The notes: generated by a model from the letters alone, not told the origin. A stretch of DNA of 64,000 bases from Nocardia spumae (GCF_020733635.1 NZ_JAJFZL010000001.1:4836001-4900000); one strand, 5' to 3'; numbered from the stretch's first letter, positions 25,690-34,788 are shown. Translations and numbers: made by a program.

Positions 25690-26547
25690 TCAGCCGCGCA
25701 CCCGGTCGATCACCGTCGCGAAGTCCTCGAGCGCCGGTTCCAGGACCGTCACATAGGTGAATCCGAACCGTTCCCGGCGTTCGGCCAGCTGATCGGCCAT
25801 TTCGGCGGCGGTGCCGATCAGCAGGGTCGGGATCTCCAGCACCTCCTCGGCGCTGAGATGGTTCATCTTCGTGGCGATATCGGCTGCCGCGGACTTGCGA
25901 TCCGAAGTCACGACCACCTGCTGGATCAGGATGTTGAATTCGGGGTCGCGGCCGTATTCGGCGGTGAAACGCCGTGCCGCCGTAACCCGTTCGTGTACCG
26001 AGTCGGCACTGGACAGCCGCATCGAACCGTCGGTGCTGCCAGGTACGGCTTCGCCGCCGGTGAAGGCGATGACGTCGGCGTGGCGGGCCGCCAGGCGCAG
26101 CATGCGGTTGCCGTTGCCGCCCAGCAGCAGCGCGGGGCGAGGCTCGGGCAGCAGCCGTTGGAGTTCGGTGAGGGTCCGTTCCAGGTGGTCGACCCGAGTC
26201 CGGGGAGTACCGAAATCGATACCGGCCTCCTCGAATTCGGCTCGCACATAACCGGTTCCGAGACCGAGTTCGAGGCGGTCACCGGTGAGCTGTGTGGTGC
26301 TGACGACATCGCGGGCCAGCAGGACCGGATTCCAGAAGGCCGCGTTGAGTACGAAGGTGCCCACCCTGGGACGGCCGGTCGCCGCGGCCGCCGCGATCAG
26401 CGACGGGAACGGTGCCGGGAGTTCGAGGTGATCGGGAACCTGGAGGACGTCGTAGCCCAGTGATTCGGCCCGCCGGCATTTGGCCGTCCACTCGTCGGCG
26501 GAACCGGGGCTGAGGAAATTGACTCCGAAGCGGAAATCGCGCACCAC
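25690..26547 (-). CDS. LLM-class F420-dependent oxidoreductase
   Basis: 285 residues from a GTG. It follows the luciferase-like monooxygenase pattern of the TIGR03621-type group: FRFGVNF opening, DVLQVPDHLE, GTFVLNAAFWNPVLLARDVV, DRLELGLGTGY, and LLLGGNGNRMLRLAARHAD (in pieces). Such enzymes transfer hydride using coenzyme F420 in mycolata. It is convergent with the SGNH gene, whose stop is 9 bases away. The substrate is unknown. Confidence 0.88.
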   Translation of the reverse strand: MVRDFRFGVNFLSPGSADEWTAKCRRAESLGYDVLQVPDHLELPAPFPSLIAAAAATGRPRVGTFVLNAAFWNPVLLARDVVSTTQLTGDRLELGLGTGYVRAEFEEAGIDFGTPRTRVDHLERTLTELQRLLPEPRPALLLGGNGNRMLRLAARHADVIAFTGGEAVPGSTDGSMRLSSADSVHERVTAARRFTAEYGRDPEFNILIQQVVVTSDRKSAAADIATKMNHLSAEEVLEIPTLLIGTAAEMADQLAERRERFGFTYVTVLEPALEDFATVIDRVRG

Positions 26548-26764
26548 CCGACTCTATACGCGCCGGTCGGCGCACGAGCGGAACGAGGAGTGCGGCGGAA
26601 CCGGGTCCAGGGCCGGGAACGGTCGCCCACGAGGCGACAATCCGGGCGAACCGCCGGTCCGTCGCTCGATGTAGCCTTCCCTACGCTCAGAGGCGCAGGC
26701 GCGCGGCCGACGACCGGCCTACGCTGGGGTCAACGTGATTCGTTCCCCTGGTGAGGCGGTGGCC

Positions 26765-27187
26765 ATGACCGATTTCGATCCCGCGGTGTTCGGGCCCCCG
26801 ACCGTGCGCGTCGGCACGGCCGAACGGGAGCAGGCCGCGGCCGCACTCGGTGATCACTTCGCCGCCGGACGCCTCGATCTCGACGAATACGACGACCGGG
26901 TGAGCCGGGCCTACACGGCGAAGACCACGGGCGATCTGATCGCGCTCTTCGCCGACCTGCCGCGGCCGCAACCCGTGCCACCGGCCCCGCCGCCACGACC
27001 GAGCCGGGGGCGGCGCCCGCTGATGCCCGCTCTGCTGCTCGCCACACTGGTCCTCGCGATCGTGGTCGCCGCGACCACTCACATGGTGCCGTTCTTCATC
27101 TTCCCGGCGCTGATCTTCCTGGTCATCCACGGTCGCGGCCGATTCGGTCCGCCCGGCTACGGCCGGCGGGGGCGTTACGGGACCTGA
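26765..27187 (+). CDS. DUF1707 (SHOCT-like) membrane protein
   Basis: 140 residues from the ATG at 26765. The N-terminal ~55 residues are the DUF1707 motif: VRVGTAEREQAAAALGDHFAAGRLDLDEYDDRV (described in parts; GRL-xx-EY-xx-R core). A proline-rich linker, one or two membrane helices (about 90-122) and a Gly/Arg-rich tail follow. DUF1707 proteins are common in actinobacteria and their role is unknown. An alternative GTG at 26735 adds 10 residues. Confidence 0.85.
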   Translation: MTDFDPAVFGPPTVRVGTAEREQAAAALGDHFAAGRLDLDEYDDRVSRAYTAKTTGDLIALFADLPRPQPVPPAPPPRPSRGRRPLMPALLLATLVLAIVVAATTHMVPFFIFPALIFLVIHGRGRFGPPGYGRRGRYGT

Positions 27188-27265
27188 TCCCGGATCGCAC
27201 CTGCCCCGCCGCCGGATTTCCCAACGCTGATGAGAGCGCCTGCGGACCCGTGCGAGCATGGCGGC

Positions 27266-28444
27266 ATGGACGACCAGCAGGCCGTATCCACATCGCGAAT
27301 CGTCGCCGAAGCGGCGGCTGCCGGCCGGCCCAGCCCGGGAGCCACCTCCCCCGAGGCCGCGGCGCCCGCGGACGCCACCATCTGCCCTACCTACGGCTGG
27401 ACCGGCTGGACGGTCGAACTCTCCCCGCCGCCCGGCGCCCACGACGCCGTGAAACAGCTGACGGAACTGGTCCAGGTGGTATTCCAGGCGATGGTCGACC
27501 AACTGGGCGTCGGTGACAAGGCCACCGTGCCCGATGTGAACGAGCTGTTGCGCACTACCGGGCTGTCCGACGCCCTCGACGAGTCCCTGGTTTCGGACGC
27601 GCACAGCGCCACCGTCGAGCGCATACGGAATATCAAGAAGGGCTTGATATCTCAGCACGCGGTCATCGCCGCCGGCGTGGCGACGACCGCGAAGGTGGGC
27701 ACCGCACTCAACCGCGATATCTGGAACGAGGTCGGCGAACTGCGGACCGCTCTGCACGCGGTGGGCACCGGGAAACTGTCCGCGCGAGTCGAAGTGGGCC
27801 TGCTCGACCGGCTGCGCACCTCGCTGCGCGAGATGTGGAAGAAATACGACGCCGTCGTCGGCGCGAACAAATCCAACGGCGACGGGATGGGCCCGCTGAC
27901 ACTGGCCGACCTGAAGTCCCTGGTACCGAAAACGACTTCCGGCAGGTTGCGAGAGTATCTGCCGTACCTGAACAAGGCGATGCGGGAAGCGGGCATCACC
28001 AACCCGAAACGCGAAGCCGCGTTCCTGGCCCAGGTCATCCACGAAACCGACCAGCTGAAAACCCTCACCGAATACGGTGACGACGACTATTTCGACTCCC
28101 GGTACGGTCCGCAGACCTCCGTCGGCCGATCGCTCGGCAATACCCGTCCCGGAGACGGCTCCCGCTACCCCGGGCGCGGCGCCCTGCAGATCACCGGGCG
28201 CTCGAACTATCGGGAGGCCGGCAAGGCACTGGGCATCGATCTGGAGGGGCATCCGAAGCAGGCCGCCGATCCGGAGCATGCTTTCGATGTCGCGGCCTGG
28301 TACTGGAAATCGCATCATCTCAACGACGACGCCGACAAGTCCGACCTCGACGCGATCACTCGCGAGATCAACGGCGGCAACACCGGTGCGAACGAACGCC
28401 GCAGGTACTACGACAAGGCCCGCGAGATCCTCGACGCCGACTGA
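27266..28444 (+). CDS. GH19 chitinase/endolysin-like domain with unusual N-terminal half
   Basis: 392 residues from ATG 27266 (longer starts exist). The C-terminal ~180 residues carry the GH19 pattern: AAFLAQVIHETDQLKTLTEY with likely catalytic Glu260 and Glu269, YPGRGALQITGRSNY, AAWYWKSH and ITREINGG. This fold cleaves chitin or peptidoglycan. The first ~210 residues are Ala-rich then helical (WNEVGELRTALHAVG, LLDRLRTSLREMW) and resemble nothing I know. No signal peptide is present, so export may be by type VII secretion or a holin, or the protein may act inside. It could be phage-derived or an antibacterial effector. Confidence 0.8.
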   Translation: MDDQQAVSTSRIVAEAAAAGRPSPGATSPEAAAPADATICPTYGWTGWTVELSPPPGAHDAVKQLTELVQVVFQAMVDQLGVGDKATVPDVNELLRTTGLSDALDESLVSDAHSATVERIRNIKKGLISQHAVIAAGVATTAKVGTALNRDIWNEVGELRTALHAVGTGKLSARVEVGLLDRLRTSLREMWKKYDAVVGANKSNGDGMGPLTLADLKSLVPKTTSGRLREYLPYLNKAMREAGITNPKREAAFLAQVIHETDQLKTLTEYGDDDYFDSRYGPQTSVGRSLGNTRPGDGSRYPGRGALQITGRSNYREAGKALGIDLEGHPKQAADPEHAFDVAAWYWKSHHLNDDADKSDLDAITREINGGNTGANERRRYYDKAREILDAD

Positions 28445-28544
28445 CTCGGCCCCCGGCGCCCGCAGTGGAACGGCCACGACGACGAGCGCCGACACGCCCT
28501 GACGAACCGGGCATCCGGACATGCCGCGCGCGCATAGTGACTAC

Positions 28545-30170
28545 ATGCCCGCAGCCGACCTCGTCATTCGCGCGAATGTCCTGACCGTCGATGAATCCCG
28601 TCCCACGGCCGCGGCCCTGGCGGTGGCCGGCGGCCGCATCGCGGCGGTCGGTTCCACCGCGGAGGTGGACCGATGGATCGGACCCGACACGACGGTTGCC
28701 GACCTCGGCGACGCCTGCGTCATGCCCGGTTTCGTCGAAGCACACGGGCACCCGCTGATGGAGGCGGTCGTGCTCTCCGACCGGATCGTCGACATCCGGC
28801 CGGTGACGATGCGCGGTGCCGAGGAGGTCGTCGCCGCCGTCGGCCGCGAAATCACCGCGCGCGGATCCGAGGGCGCGTACCTCAATGGCTGGGATCCGCT
28901 GCTGCAGGACGGTCTCCCCCAGCCGACACTGTCCTGGCTCGACGAGCTCGCGCCGGATTCACCACTGGTCATCATTCACAACTCGGGCCATCTGGCCTAC
29001 TTCAACAGCGCCACCGCGCAGCGCTTCGGCCTGACCCGAGACACCCCCGACCCGAAGGGTGCCCGCTACGGCCGCGACGCCGACGGCAACCTCGACGGCA
29101 CCGCCGAGGAGACCGGGGCCGTCTTCCCCCTGCTGGGTGGAGTCATCGATCCCGAGCAGTACCCCGCGATGCTGCGCGCCGAATGCGCCCGGCTCAATCG
29201 GGCCGGGCTCACCACATGTTCGGAGATGGCCTTCGATCCGATATTCCGCCCTGTGCTCGACGTCGTCCACGACGACCTCACCGTGCGGTTGCGCGTCTAC
29301 GAGATCTCCAACCCGCAGCTGCACACCGACGCGATGCCGGGTTCCGGCGACGATTTGGTGCGCCAGGCCGGGATCAAGATCTGGGTCGACGGATCACCGT
29401 GGATCGGCAACATCGACCTCACATTCCCCTATCTGGACACCGCGGCCACCCGCACCATCGGCGTGGCCCCCGGCTCGTGCGGGCATGCCAATTACAGCCG
29501 CGCGCAACTGTCGGAGATCGTGGGCTCGTACTTCCCGCGTGGCTGGCAAATGGCATGTCACGTACAGGGCGACGCGGGCGTCGACACCATTCTCGATGTG
29601 TATGCCGAAGCGCTCCAAGCCCATCCACGCCACGATCACCGACTGCGCCTCGAACATGTGGGTGCCATTACCGACGCGCAGTTGCGGCGGGCCCGTGACC
29701 TCGGCGTCACGTGCAGCATCTTCGTCGACCAGATCCATTACTGGGGCGACATCATCGTCGACGGACTGTTCGGCGCCGAGCACGGATCGCGCTGGATGCC
29801 GACGGGGTCGGCGGTGGCGACCGGTATGCGGATCTCCCTGCACAACGATCCGCCCGTCACGCCGGAAGAGCCACTGCGCAATATCGCGGTCGCGGTCACC
29901 CGGAGCACTCCCAGCGGCCGGGTCCTGGCTCCCGAGCAGTGCCTGACCGTGGAACAGGCCATCCGCGCGCAAACCCTCGATGCGGCCTGGCAGCTGTTCT
30001 CCGACGACATCATCGGCTCACTGGAAGTGGGCAAGTACGCCGATCTCGTTGTCCTGTCCGCCGATCCGCGCACCGTCGCGCCGGCCGATATCGCCGGCCT
30101 GGAGGTGCGCGCCACATTCCTGGCCGGGCGCCAGGTGCACGGTCACCCGCTGACCGCCGGGAACCGATGA
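28545..30170 (+). CDS. YtcJ-like amidohydrolase
   Basis: 541 residues from ATG 28545; an in-frame ATG at 28521 is possible. It belongs to the metal-dependent Amidohydro_3 group: beta sandwich start DLVIRANVLTVD, metal motif GFVEAHGHP near 65-73, MACHVQGDAGVDTILD near 345, LEHVGAIT near 372, HNDPPVTP near 434, and GSLEVGKYADLVVLSADP near the end. It hydrolyses amide or imide bonds of small molecules in the cytoplasm. The precise substrate cannot be read from sequence. Confidence 0.9.
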   Translation: MPAADLVIRANVLTVDESRPTAAALAVAGGRIAAVGSTAEVDRWIGPDTTVADLGDACVMPGFVEAHGHPLMEAVVLSDRIVDIRPVTMRGAEEVVAAVGREITARGSEGAYLNGWDPLLQDGLPQPTLSWLDELAPDSPLVIIHNSGHLAYFNSATAQRFGLTRDTPDPKGARYGRDADGNLDGTAEETGAVFPLLGGVIDPEQYPAMLRAECARLNRAGLTTCSEMAFDPIFRPVLDVVHDDLTVRLRVYEISNPQLHTDAMPGSGDDLVRQAGIKIWVDGSPWIGNIDLTFPYLDTAATRTIGVAPGSCGHANYSRAQLSEIVGSYFPRGWQMACHVQGDAGVDTILDVYAEALQAHPRHDHRLRLEHVGAITDAQLRRARDLGVTCSIFVDQIHYWGDIIVDGLFGAEHGSRWMPTGSAVATGMRISLHNDPPVTPEEPLRNIAVAVTRSTPSGRVLAPEQCLTVEQAIRAQTLDAAWQLFSDDIIGSLEVGKYADLVVLSADPRTVAPADIAGLEVRATFLAGRQVHGHPLTAGNR

Positions 30171-30245
30171 CCGGTTCCCGCCGCGATTCGACATGCGCAA
30201 TTTCGGTCAAGCGCCGCCTGCCCGCATCCGGCCAGACTGATTCGC

Positions 30246-31163
30246 GTGACCACCGGACGCGACCGACTACGCGAACTGCTCGACGCCGTTCTCGATGAGA
30301 ACAACACCACGCTGGGCGCGATGGCACAGGGTGCGTTCGCCTCGCCCTATCACTTCTCCCGCCAGTTCGCCCGGGGCACCGGTGAGTCGCCGGTCGCGAT
30401 GCGGCGACGGGTGCTGCTCGAGCGGGCCGCCTGGCAGTTGAGCGGCGGAAAGGCGGTCACGGAGGTGGCGTTCGCGGCCGGATACGACTCGGTCGAAGGG
30501 TTCAGCCGGGCCTACAGCCGGGCCTTCGGACATCCGCCGAGCGCGACCCCCGCATCGCCACGAGCACGCTGGTTGCCCGCGGTGAACGGGATTCATTTCC
30601 ATCCACCCATGTCGCTGTGGGTGGAGGGGGAACCGAAAGGCAGACACGATATGGATCCGACTTCCCTGCTGCTGCACCACGACGTCGCCGATACTCGCGA
30701 ATTACTGGATATGGCAGCCGAACTCGACGACGCGCGATACCGCCGGACCCGAGGCGGCGGCACGGTGCTGCAGTGGGACGGCCCCGAGGAAACGATCGCG
30801 GGCGTACTCGGCAATCTGATCTGGACCAAACAGGTCTGGCTGGCGTCGGTCGAAGGCGCCGATCAGCCCGACCGTGGCCCCGACGACATCGCGCACCTGC
30901 GCCGGCGCCACGACGAGATCACCCCGCGCTGGCTGGACACGGTCCGCGAGATCGACCGGCGCGGCGGCTGGGGCGACACCCTCATCGACGCGTTGTGCGA
31001 ACCGCCGGAGAGTTTCGTGCTCGGATCCGTCGTCGCCCACGTTCTCACCTACTCCGCCTATCGACGGCTGCTGGTCCGGCAGTGGATTCGCAGCGAAAAC
31101 CCCAGCAGTGCACCGCAACACGACCACGGCGACCCGATTATGTGGTTGCGCCGGAGAGGATGA
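30246..31163 (+). CDS. AraC-type HTH fused to a DinB-like domain
   Basis: 305 residues from a GTG. Residues ~5-100 carry the two AraC helix-turn-helices (FASPYHFSRQFARGTGESP and VTEVAFAAGYDSVEGFSRAYSRAFGHPPS, in parts). After a linker with IHFHPPMSLW, residues ~138-295 form a DinB-like four-helix bundle (LLHHDVADTRELLDMA, HVLTYSAYRRLLV) whose His positions could bind metal. It is probably a transcription factor controlling itself and the coupled reductase gene, which overlaps its stop by 4 bases if begun at ATG 31160. Confidence 0.85.
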   Translation: MTTGRDRLRELLDAVLDENNTTLGAMAQGAFASPYHFSRQFARGTGESPVAMRRRVLLERAAWQLSGGKAVTEVAFAAGYDSVEGFSRAYSRAFGHPPSATPASPRARWLPAVNGIHFHPPMSLWVEGEPKGRHDMDPTSLLLHHDVADTRELLDMAAELDDARYRRTRGGGTVLQWDGPEETIAGVLGNLIWTKQVWLASVEGADQPDRGPDDIAHLRRRHDEITPRWLDTVREIDRRGGWGDTLIDALCEPPESFVLGSVVAHVLTYSAYRRLLVRQWIRSENPSSAPQHDHGDPIMWLRRRG

Positions 31164-31165
31164 CC

Positions 31166-31705
31166 ATGCCCCGCACCGTCTACTACACCGCCACCACTCT
31201 CGACGGGTTCATCGCGACCGCCGACCATTCGCTGGACTGGCTGCTCACCCGGGACAACGACGGCGATGGGCCGATGGGCTACGACGACTTCATCGCCGAG
31301 ATCGGCGCCCTCGCCATGGGCGCGAGCACCTATCGGTGGCTGCTCGACAATCATCCGGATATGGAGTGGCCGTATGCGATGCCCGCGTGGGTGTTCACGC
31401 ACCGCACCTTCGCACCGCGGACCGATGGCGCGGATGTCCGGTTCACCCACGACCCGGTTCCGGTCGTGCACGCGGAGATGACGGCCGCGGCCGGCGGCAA
31501 GAACATCTGGATCGTCGGCGGTGGTGATCTGGCCGGGCAGTTCGCCGACCACGGACTGCTCGACCAGATCTGTGTGTCGATCGCACCGGTCACCCTGGGC
31601 TCGGGACGGCCGCTACTGCCGCGCCGGGTCGAGCTGACCTTGACCGAACTGGCACGCAACGGTGAATTCGCCTGTGCTCGTTTCGATGTCGTGCGACCGG
31701 GCTGA
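31166..31705 (+). CDS. Dihydrofolate reductase-like (RibD C-terminal) reductase
   Basis: 179 residues from ATG 31166, preferred over ATG 31160 because GGAGAGG then has proper spacing. The RibD_C/DHFR pattern is clear: VYYTATTLDGFIAT, LAMGASTYRWLL, NIWIVGGGDLAGQF and ISVSIAP-like strand (CVSIAPVTLGSGRPLLP). It is an NADPH-binding single-domain reductase whose substrate is unknown. It is translationally linked to the AraC-DinB regulator, which suggests a common response. Confidence 0.88.
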   Translation: MPRTVYYTATTLDGFIATADHSLDWLLTRDNDGDGPMGYDDFIAEIGALAMGASTYRWLLDNHPDMEWPYAMPAWVFTHRTFAPRTDGADVRFTHDPVPVVHAEMTAAAGGKNIWIVGGGDLAGQFADHGLLDQICVSIAPVTLGSGRPLLPRRVELTLTELARNGEFACARFDVVRPG

Positions 31706-31822
31706 ACGACCTCCCTCAGCGCGGCGGCGGAAGGACCGTGCCGTCGGGGCCGTGCGGCGCGGGGCAGGGCCGACCGGATGACCGCGGAACTCGAGAGACC
31801 GTTCCCACCGGTGGATCGCGCC

Positions 31823-31983
31823 TCAGGCCACGGTGAACCCGCCGTCGACCGGCAGGACCGCACCGGTCACGTAGTCGGCCCCGATCACGTAGCGGATCGC
31901 GTCGGCGACCTCGGCCGGGGTGCCCACCCGCCCGGCGGGCACCGACTGCGCGGCGACGCCGAACTGGGCGGCACGGTCCTGCG
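31823..31983 (-). pseudogene. C-terminal remnant of an SDR oxidoreductase
   Basis: The reverse strand encodes the last ~50 residues of a classical SDR: SVPAGRVGTPAEVADAIRY, then VTGAVLPVDGGF, the usual end of FabG-like enzymes, with the stop at 31823. The catalytic Ser-Tyr-Lys and Rossmann regions are absent; the homology ends near 31985, where a TetR remnant on the other strand begins. It is non-functional. Confidence 0.75.
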
Positions 31984-32163
31984 GTGACAGAAAAGGCCAC
32001 CACGCGCGATCGCCAGAGGGGGGTCGCCGCGGATATCGACCCGGATCTGATACTCGACGTCGTGTATGGGGTGCTGTGGTACCGGCTCCTGCTCGACCAT
32101 GCGCCGCTGGATGCCGAATCCGGAAGGCAAGTGGCGGATTTCGTGGTGCGCGCCGTGCGGTGA
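31984..32163 (+). pseudogene. C-terminal remnant of a TetR repressor
   Basis: From about 31984 the forward strand encodes RGVAADIDPDLILDVVYGVL then YRLLLDHAPLD and ADFVVRAVR before TGA, the characteristic C-terminal helices of TetR_C_11-type regulators. The HTH half is missing. A GTG at 31984 could start a 59-residue peptide, but no function is expected. Together with the adjacent SDR remnant it marks a deletion that removed both 5' halves of a divergent pair. Confidence 0.7.
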
Positions 32164-32276
32164 TCGAGCCCGGGCACCCGATGGACACTCCACCCGGCGA
32201 CAGCGATCCCCGCTGGGCACGCCCGCGCGCACGACGTGACGGCTTCCTCGGCCGTCGTGCGCGCGGGATGACCGCG

Positions 32277-32570
32277 TTACGCGCCGGGCGGCGGAGGCAG
32301 TGGCTTACCGTCGGGGCCGGCCGGCGGCGGGCACGGCTTACCGTCGGCACCGGTGGGCGGAGGCAGCGGCTTACCGTCCACACCCCGCGGCGGGGGCAGC
32401 GGCCGGCCGTCGGGACCGGTCGGCGGCGGCGGGCAGCCGTTCGACGCCGCCGGGTCGAGGGCCTGGTGCCGGGCGGGAGCCAGGGGCGCGGCCGCTGCCT
32501 GCCCGGCCATCGCCAGGCCGAATCCCGCGATCGCCGCGGCGGCGAGCAGTGTGGCAGTGGAACGTCTCAT
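32277..32570 (-). CDS. Secreted proline-rich repeat protein
   Basis: 97 residues from the ATG at 32570 with AAGGAA upstream. A Sec signal peptide (MRRSTATLLAAAAIAGFG... ending AAA-AP near 27) is followed by a short linker and about four 11-residue repeats of the form PPPxGxDGKPL. One cysteine lies near 46 and one in a repeat. Probably exported and wall-associated; the repeat may be flexible or bind a partner. No family name known to me. Confidence 0.75.
   Translation of the reverse strand: MRRSTATLLAAAAIAGFGLAMAGQAAAAPLAPARHQALDPAASNGCPPPPTGPDGRPLPPPRGVDGKPLPPPTGADGKPCPPPAGPDGKPLPPPPGA
32280..32425 (-). repeat. 33-base tandem coding repeats in the proline-rich protein
   Basis: About four copies of a 33-base unit encode PPPxGxDG(K/R)P(L/C). 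Copies differ at several third positions, so the array is not a fresh duplication. Confidence 0.7.
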
Positions 32571-32677
32571 GCCGATTCCTTGTCTCGAAAGGTGATGTCC
32601 GTCATGGGATTGGACGTTCCCGCGCCGCCACGGTTCCCCGAATACCGTGATGTGATCCACGTCATAACCGGCCTCGC

Positions 32678-33496
32678 TCACTCCCCCACACGGACGGCGG
32701 TGACGACCACCGTGGCGTACTGCATCGTGAAGCTGCCGCCCAACTCGTCGATCGCCGCCCCGACACCGTCGAGGACCTGCTCGGCCACCTCCGGCGGCGC
32801 CTGCGTCAGCGAGCCCTGGGTCGGCATCTGATCCAGCCATTCCGCGCGCGGGTAGACGCGTTCCCAATCGAACCGCCACTCGTCGACCGCACCGAAACCA
32901 CCCGATTCACGAATTCCGTTGGCGGAGTTGGTGAAGATGGTCCGGTACCCCTCCATCGCCGATCCCGGGCGCGCGGGCAGCTGGAACGCGGAGTCCGGCA
33001 GCACCCGGCGGTAGACCGCGGCGAATGCCTCGGCAACGGGGCGCGGAAGCTGGAATACGTGCCAGAACAGTGCGATTCGGCCGCCCGGCCGCAGTGCCCG
33101 CGCGGCCTGGTTCGCACCGGCGGACGGATCGACCCAATGCCAAGCCGTACCCGATACCACCGCATCGAAGACGCGTCCGGCCGGATCCCAGTCCTCGATG
33201 CGCGCCACCTCGACCTCGAGGCCGTCGCGGCGCGCGAACTCCGCCATCCGAGCGTCGGGTTCGACGCCGAGCACCTCACATCCGGCGGCCCGGAACTGGC
33301 GCGCCTCGATTCCGGTGCCGCAGCCGACGTTCAACAGGTTCGAGCCCGGACTTTCGGCGACGATCCGGTCGATCATGGCCTGCGGATAGGGCGGTCGGGT
33401 GCGGTCGTATCGGGCCGGATCGACTCCGAAGGATTCGCCGATGCTGCGGCGCGATTCCGGCGAGAGAGCGCGCGGAGACGGTTCAGTGGAGGGCAT
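32678..33496 (-). CDS. Class I SAM-dependent methyltransferase
   Basis: 272 residues from the ATG at 33496. Motif I reads LLNVGCGTGIEARQF (about 55-69), with an acidic strand-2 end VLGVEPDARM, and FDAVVSGTAWHWVDP near 113-127, the pattern of UbiE/trans-aconitate-like methyltransferases. RPGGRIALFWHV marks motif III. No membrane segment. The substrate is unknown, and the neighbours give no clue. Confidence 0.88.
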   Translation of the reverse strand: MPSTEPSPRALSPESRRSIGESFGVDPARYDRTRPPYPQAMIDRIVAESPGSNLLNVGCGTGIEARQFRAAGCEVLGVEPDARMAEFARRDGLEVEVARIEDWDPAGRVFDAVVSGTAWHWVDPSAGANQAARALRPGGRIALFWHVFQLPRPVAEAFAAVYRRVLPDSAFQLPARPGSAMEGYRTIFTNSANGIRESGGFGAVDEWRFDWERVYPRAEWLDQMPTQGSLTQAPPEVAEQVLDGVGAAIDELGGSFTMQYATVVVTAVRVGE

Positions 33497-33574
33497 GCGC
33501 CCACGGTAGAACCGCATCATCCTTGCGTCAACCTTGGGTTGACGATCTCGGTTCGCGGGTGGCGCCGGCCGGGA

Positions 33575-34627
33575 TCAGCGCCCCCACGCGAGGGTGATCC
33601 GGGTGGTCGCGAGGAAGTCCGCGGTCAGCTCGCGCAGGGCGAGGAACTGGCCGCCGGCGCCGTATTTCCTACGAAGACTGCCGAAGTCGGTGTAAGCGGC
33701 GGCCGCGGCGATCTGATTCGAATCGGGGATGCGGGTCGGAAACAGCCGGGGCAGAGTGCGGTTGGCCCGAAGGATCTCCAGTGTCGTGCGGTGCACCGCC
33801 GAGGACCGGCGGTATTTGGTGACCACGACGCCGACCTCTTCGAGCGGAGCCCCCCACCGGCCGGCGAGATGACGCAGATGGGCCTGCACGGGCGGAATAC
33901 CGTAGGTGGACATGATGTCCGGGATGGTGGGAATGAGGTATCCGTCGGACAGCCGAAGGCCGTTCTGCGTGATCGGCCCCAGATTGGGCGGACAGTCGAC
34001 GAGGACGTAGTCGTAGTCCTCGAGCGCACCCGACAGCGTCCGGGCCAGCACCGCGGTCGGATCGCTCTGCCGCAGCGCGGGCATCTCGTCCTGCAGCGCA
34101 ATGAGTTTCGGGGAGGCGGGTAGCAGGTCGACGGAGGTGACCGCGTCCATCGCCGAGACCTGCCGCTGGATCAACGTGCGCACATCGGGTGCGGGACGGC
34201 CGGCGACGGCCGCGGCGAAGACGGCGGCAAGGGTGCGATCGGCGGAATCCAGTTCCACGGCCCGGTTTTCACCCACCATCATGGCCGTGAGATTCGCCTG
34301 CGGATCCAGATCGATCAGCAGCACCCGCTTGTCGAATTCGGCCGAGAGGATCTCGGCCAGTGCGGCCGTCGTGGTGGTCTTGCCGACCCCGCCCTTCAGA
34401 TTGAACGTGGCCACCACATAGGGACGGGAACGTCCGGGAGTGTGCTCCCCCTCCCAGATCCGTTGCGGCCGTTCCAGGTGCAGCACGCGGCCGGCCCGAG
34501 CCTTACCGAGCCAGTCGAAGCCGTCCTCGTCGCCCGCCGGACCCGCCGGCCCGGTCGCGTCGAGCGGGGGCACCACATCGATCGAACCCGCGCGCTGTTC
34601 GGGTATCGCCTCGCTTCGCGACTCCAC
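33575..34627 (-). CDS. ParA/Soj-family ATPase without a ParB neighbour
   Basis: About 350 residues. A ~70-residue Pro/Gly/Glu-rich N-terminal extension precedes the deviant Walker A FNLKGGVGKTTTTAALAEIL (in two parts; KGGVGKT about residue 78-84), then LLIDLDPQANLTAMMVG, and DYVLVDCPPNLGPITQNGL, all standard ParA motifs. The start is uncertain: a GTG at 34627 has GGAGGG 10 bases upstream, while a TTG at 34645 gives six more residues. No parB or parS-like repeats are nearby, so it may position something other than the chromosome. Confidence 0.85.
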   Translation of the reverse strand: MESRSEAIPEQRAGSIDVVPPLDATGPAGPAGDEDGFDWLGKARAGRVLHLERPQRIWEGEHTPGRSRPYVVATFNLKGGVGKTTTTAALAEILSAEFDKRVLLIDLDPQANLTAMMVGENRAVELDSADRTLAAVFAAAVAGRPAPDVRTLIQRQVSAMDAVTSVDLLPASPKLIALQDEMPALRQSDPTAVLARTLSGALEDYDYVLVDCPPNLGPITQNGLRLSDGYLIPTIPDIMSTYGIPPVQAHLRHLAGRWGAPLEEVGVVVTKYRRSSAVHRTTLEILRANRTLPRLFPTRIPDSNQIAAAAAYTDFGSLRRKYGAGGQFLALRELTADFLATTRITLAWGR

Positions 34628-34788
34628 CAGCCCGAGACCCTCCAATCACACCACCGTCGGCACGGTTCGCTACAGACTAGTGATCGACGCGCGTTGCGCC
34701 AGTGCACCACACCACCGCACAGGTTGAGATCGGACGAGTTTTCCTGGGATATTGCACGTTCGGCGCCCGGGGCGGCGAAGATACCAGG

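Noticed and set aside
32280..32425. 33-base periodic repeat considered as a CRISPR array
   Set aside because: The period is a coding repeat in phase with 11 residues and has no unique spacers.
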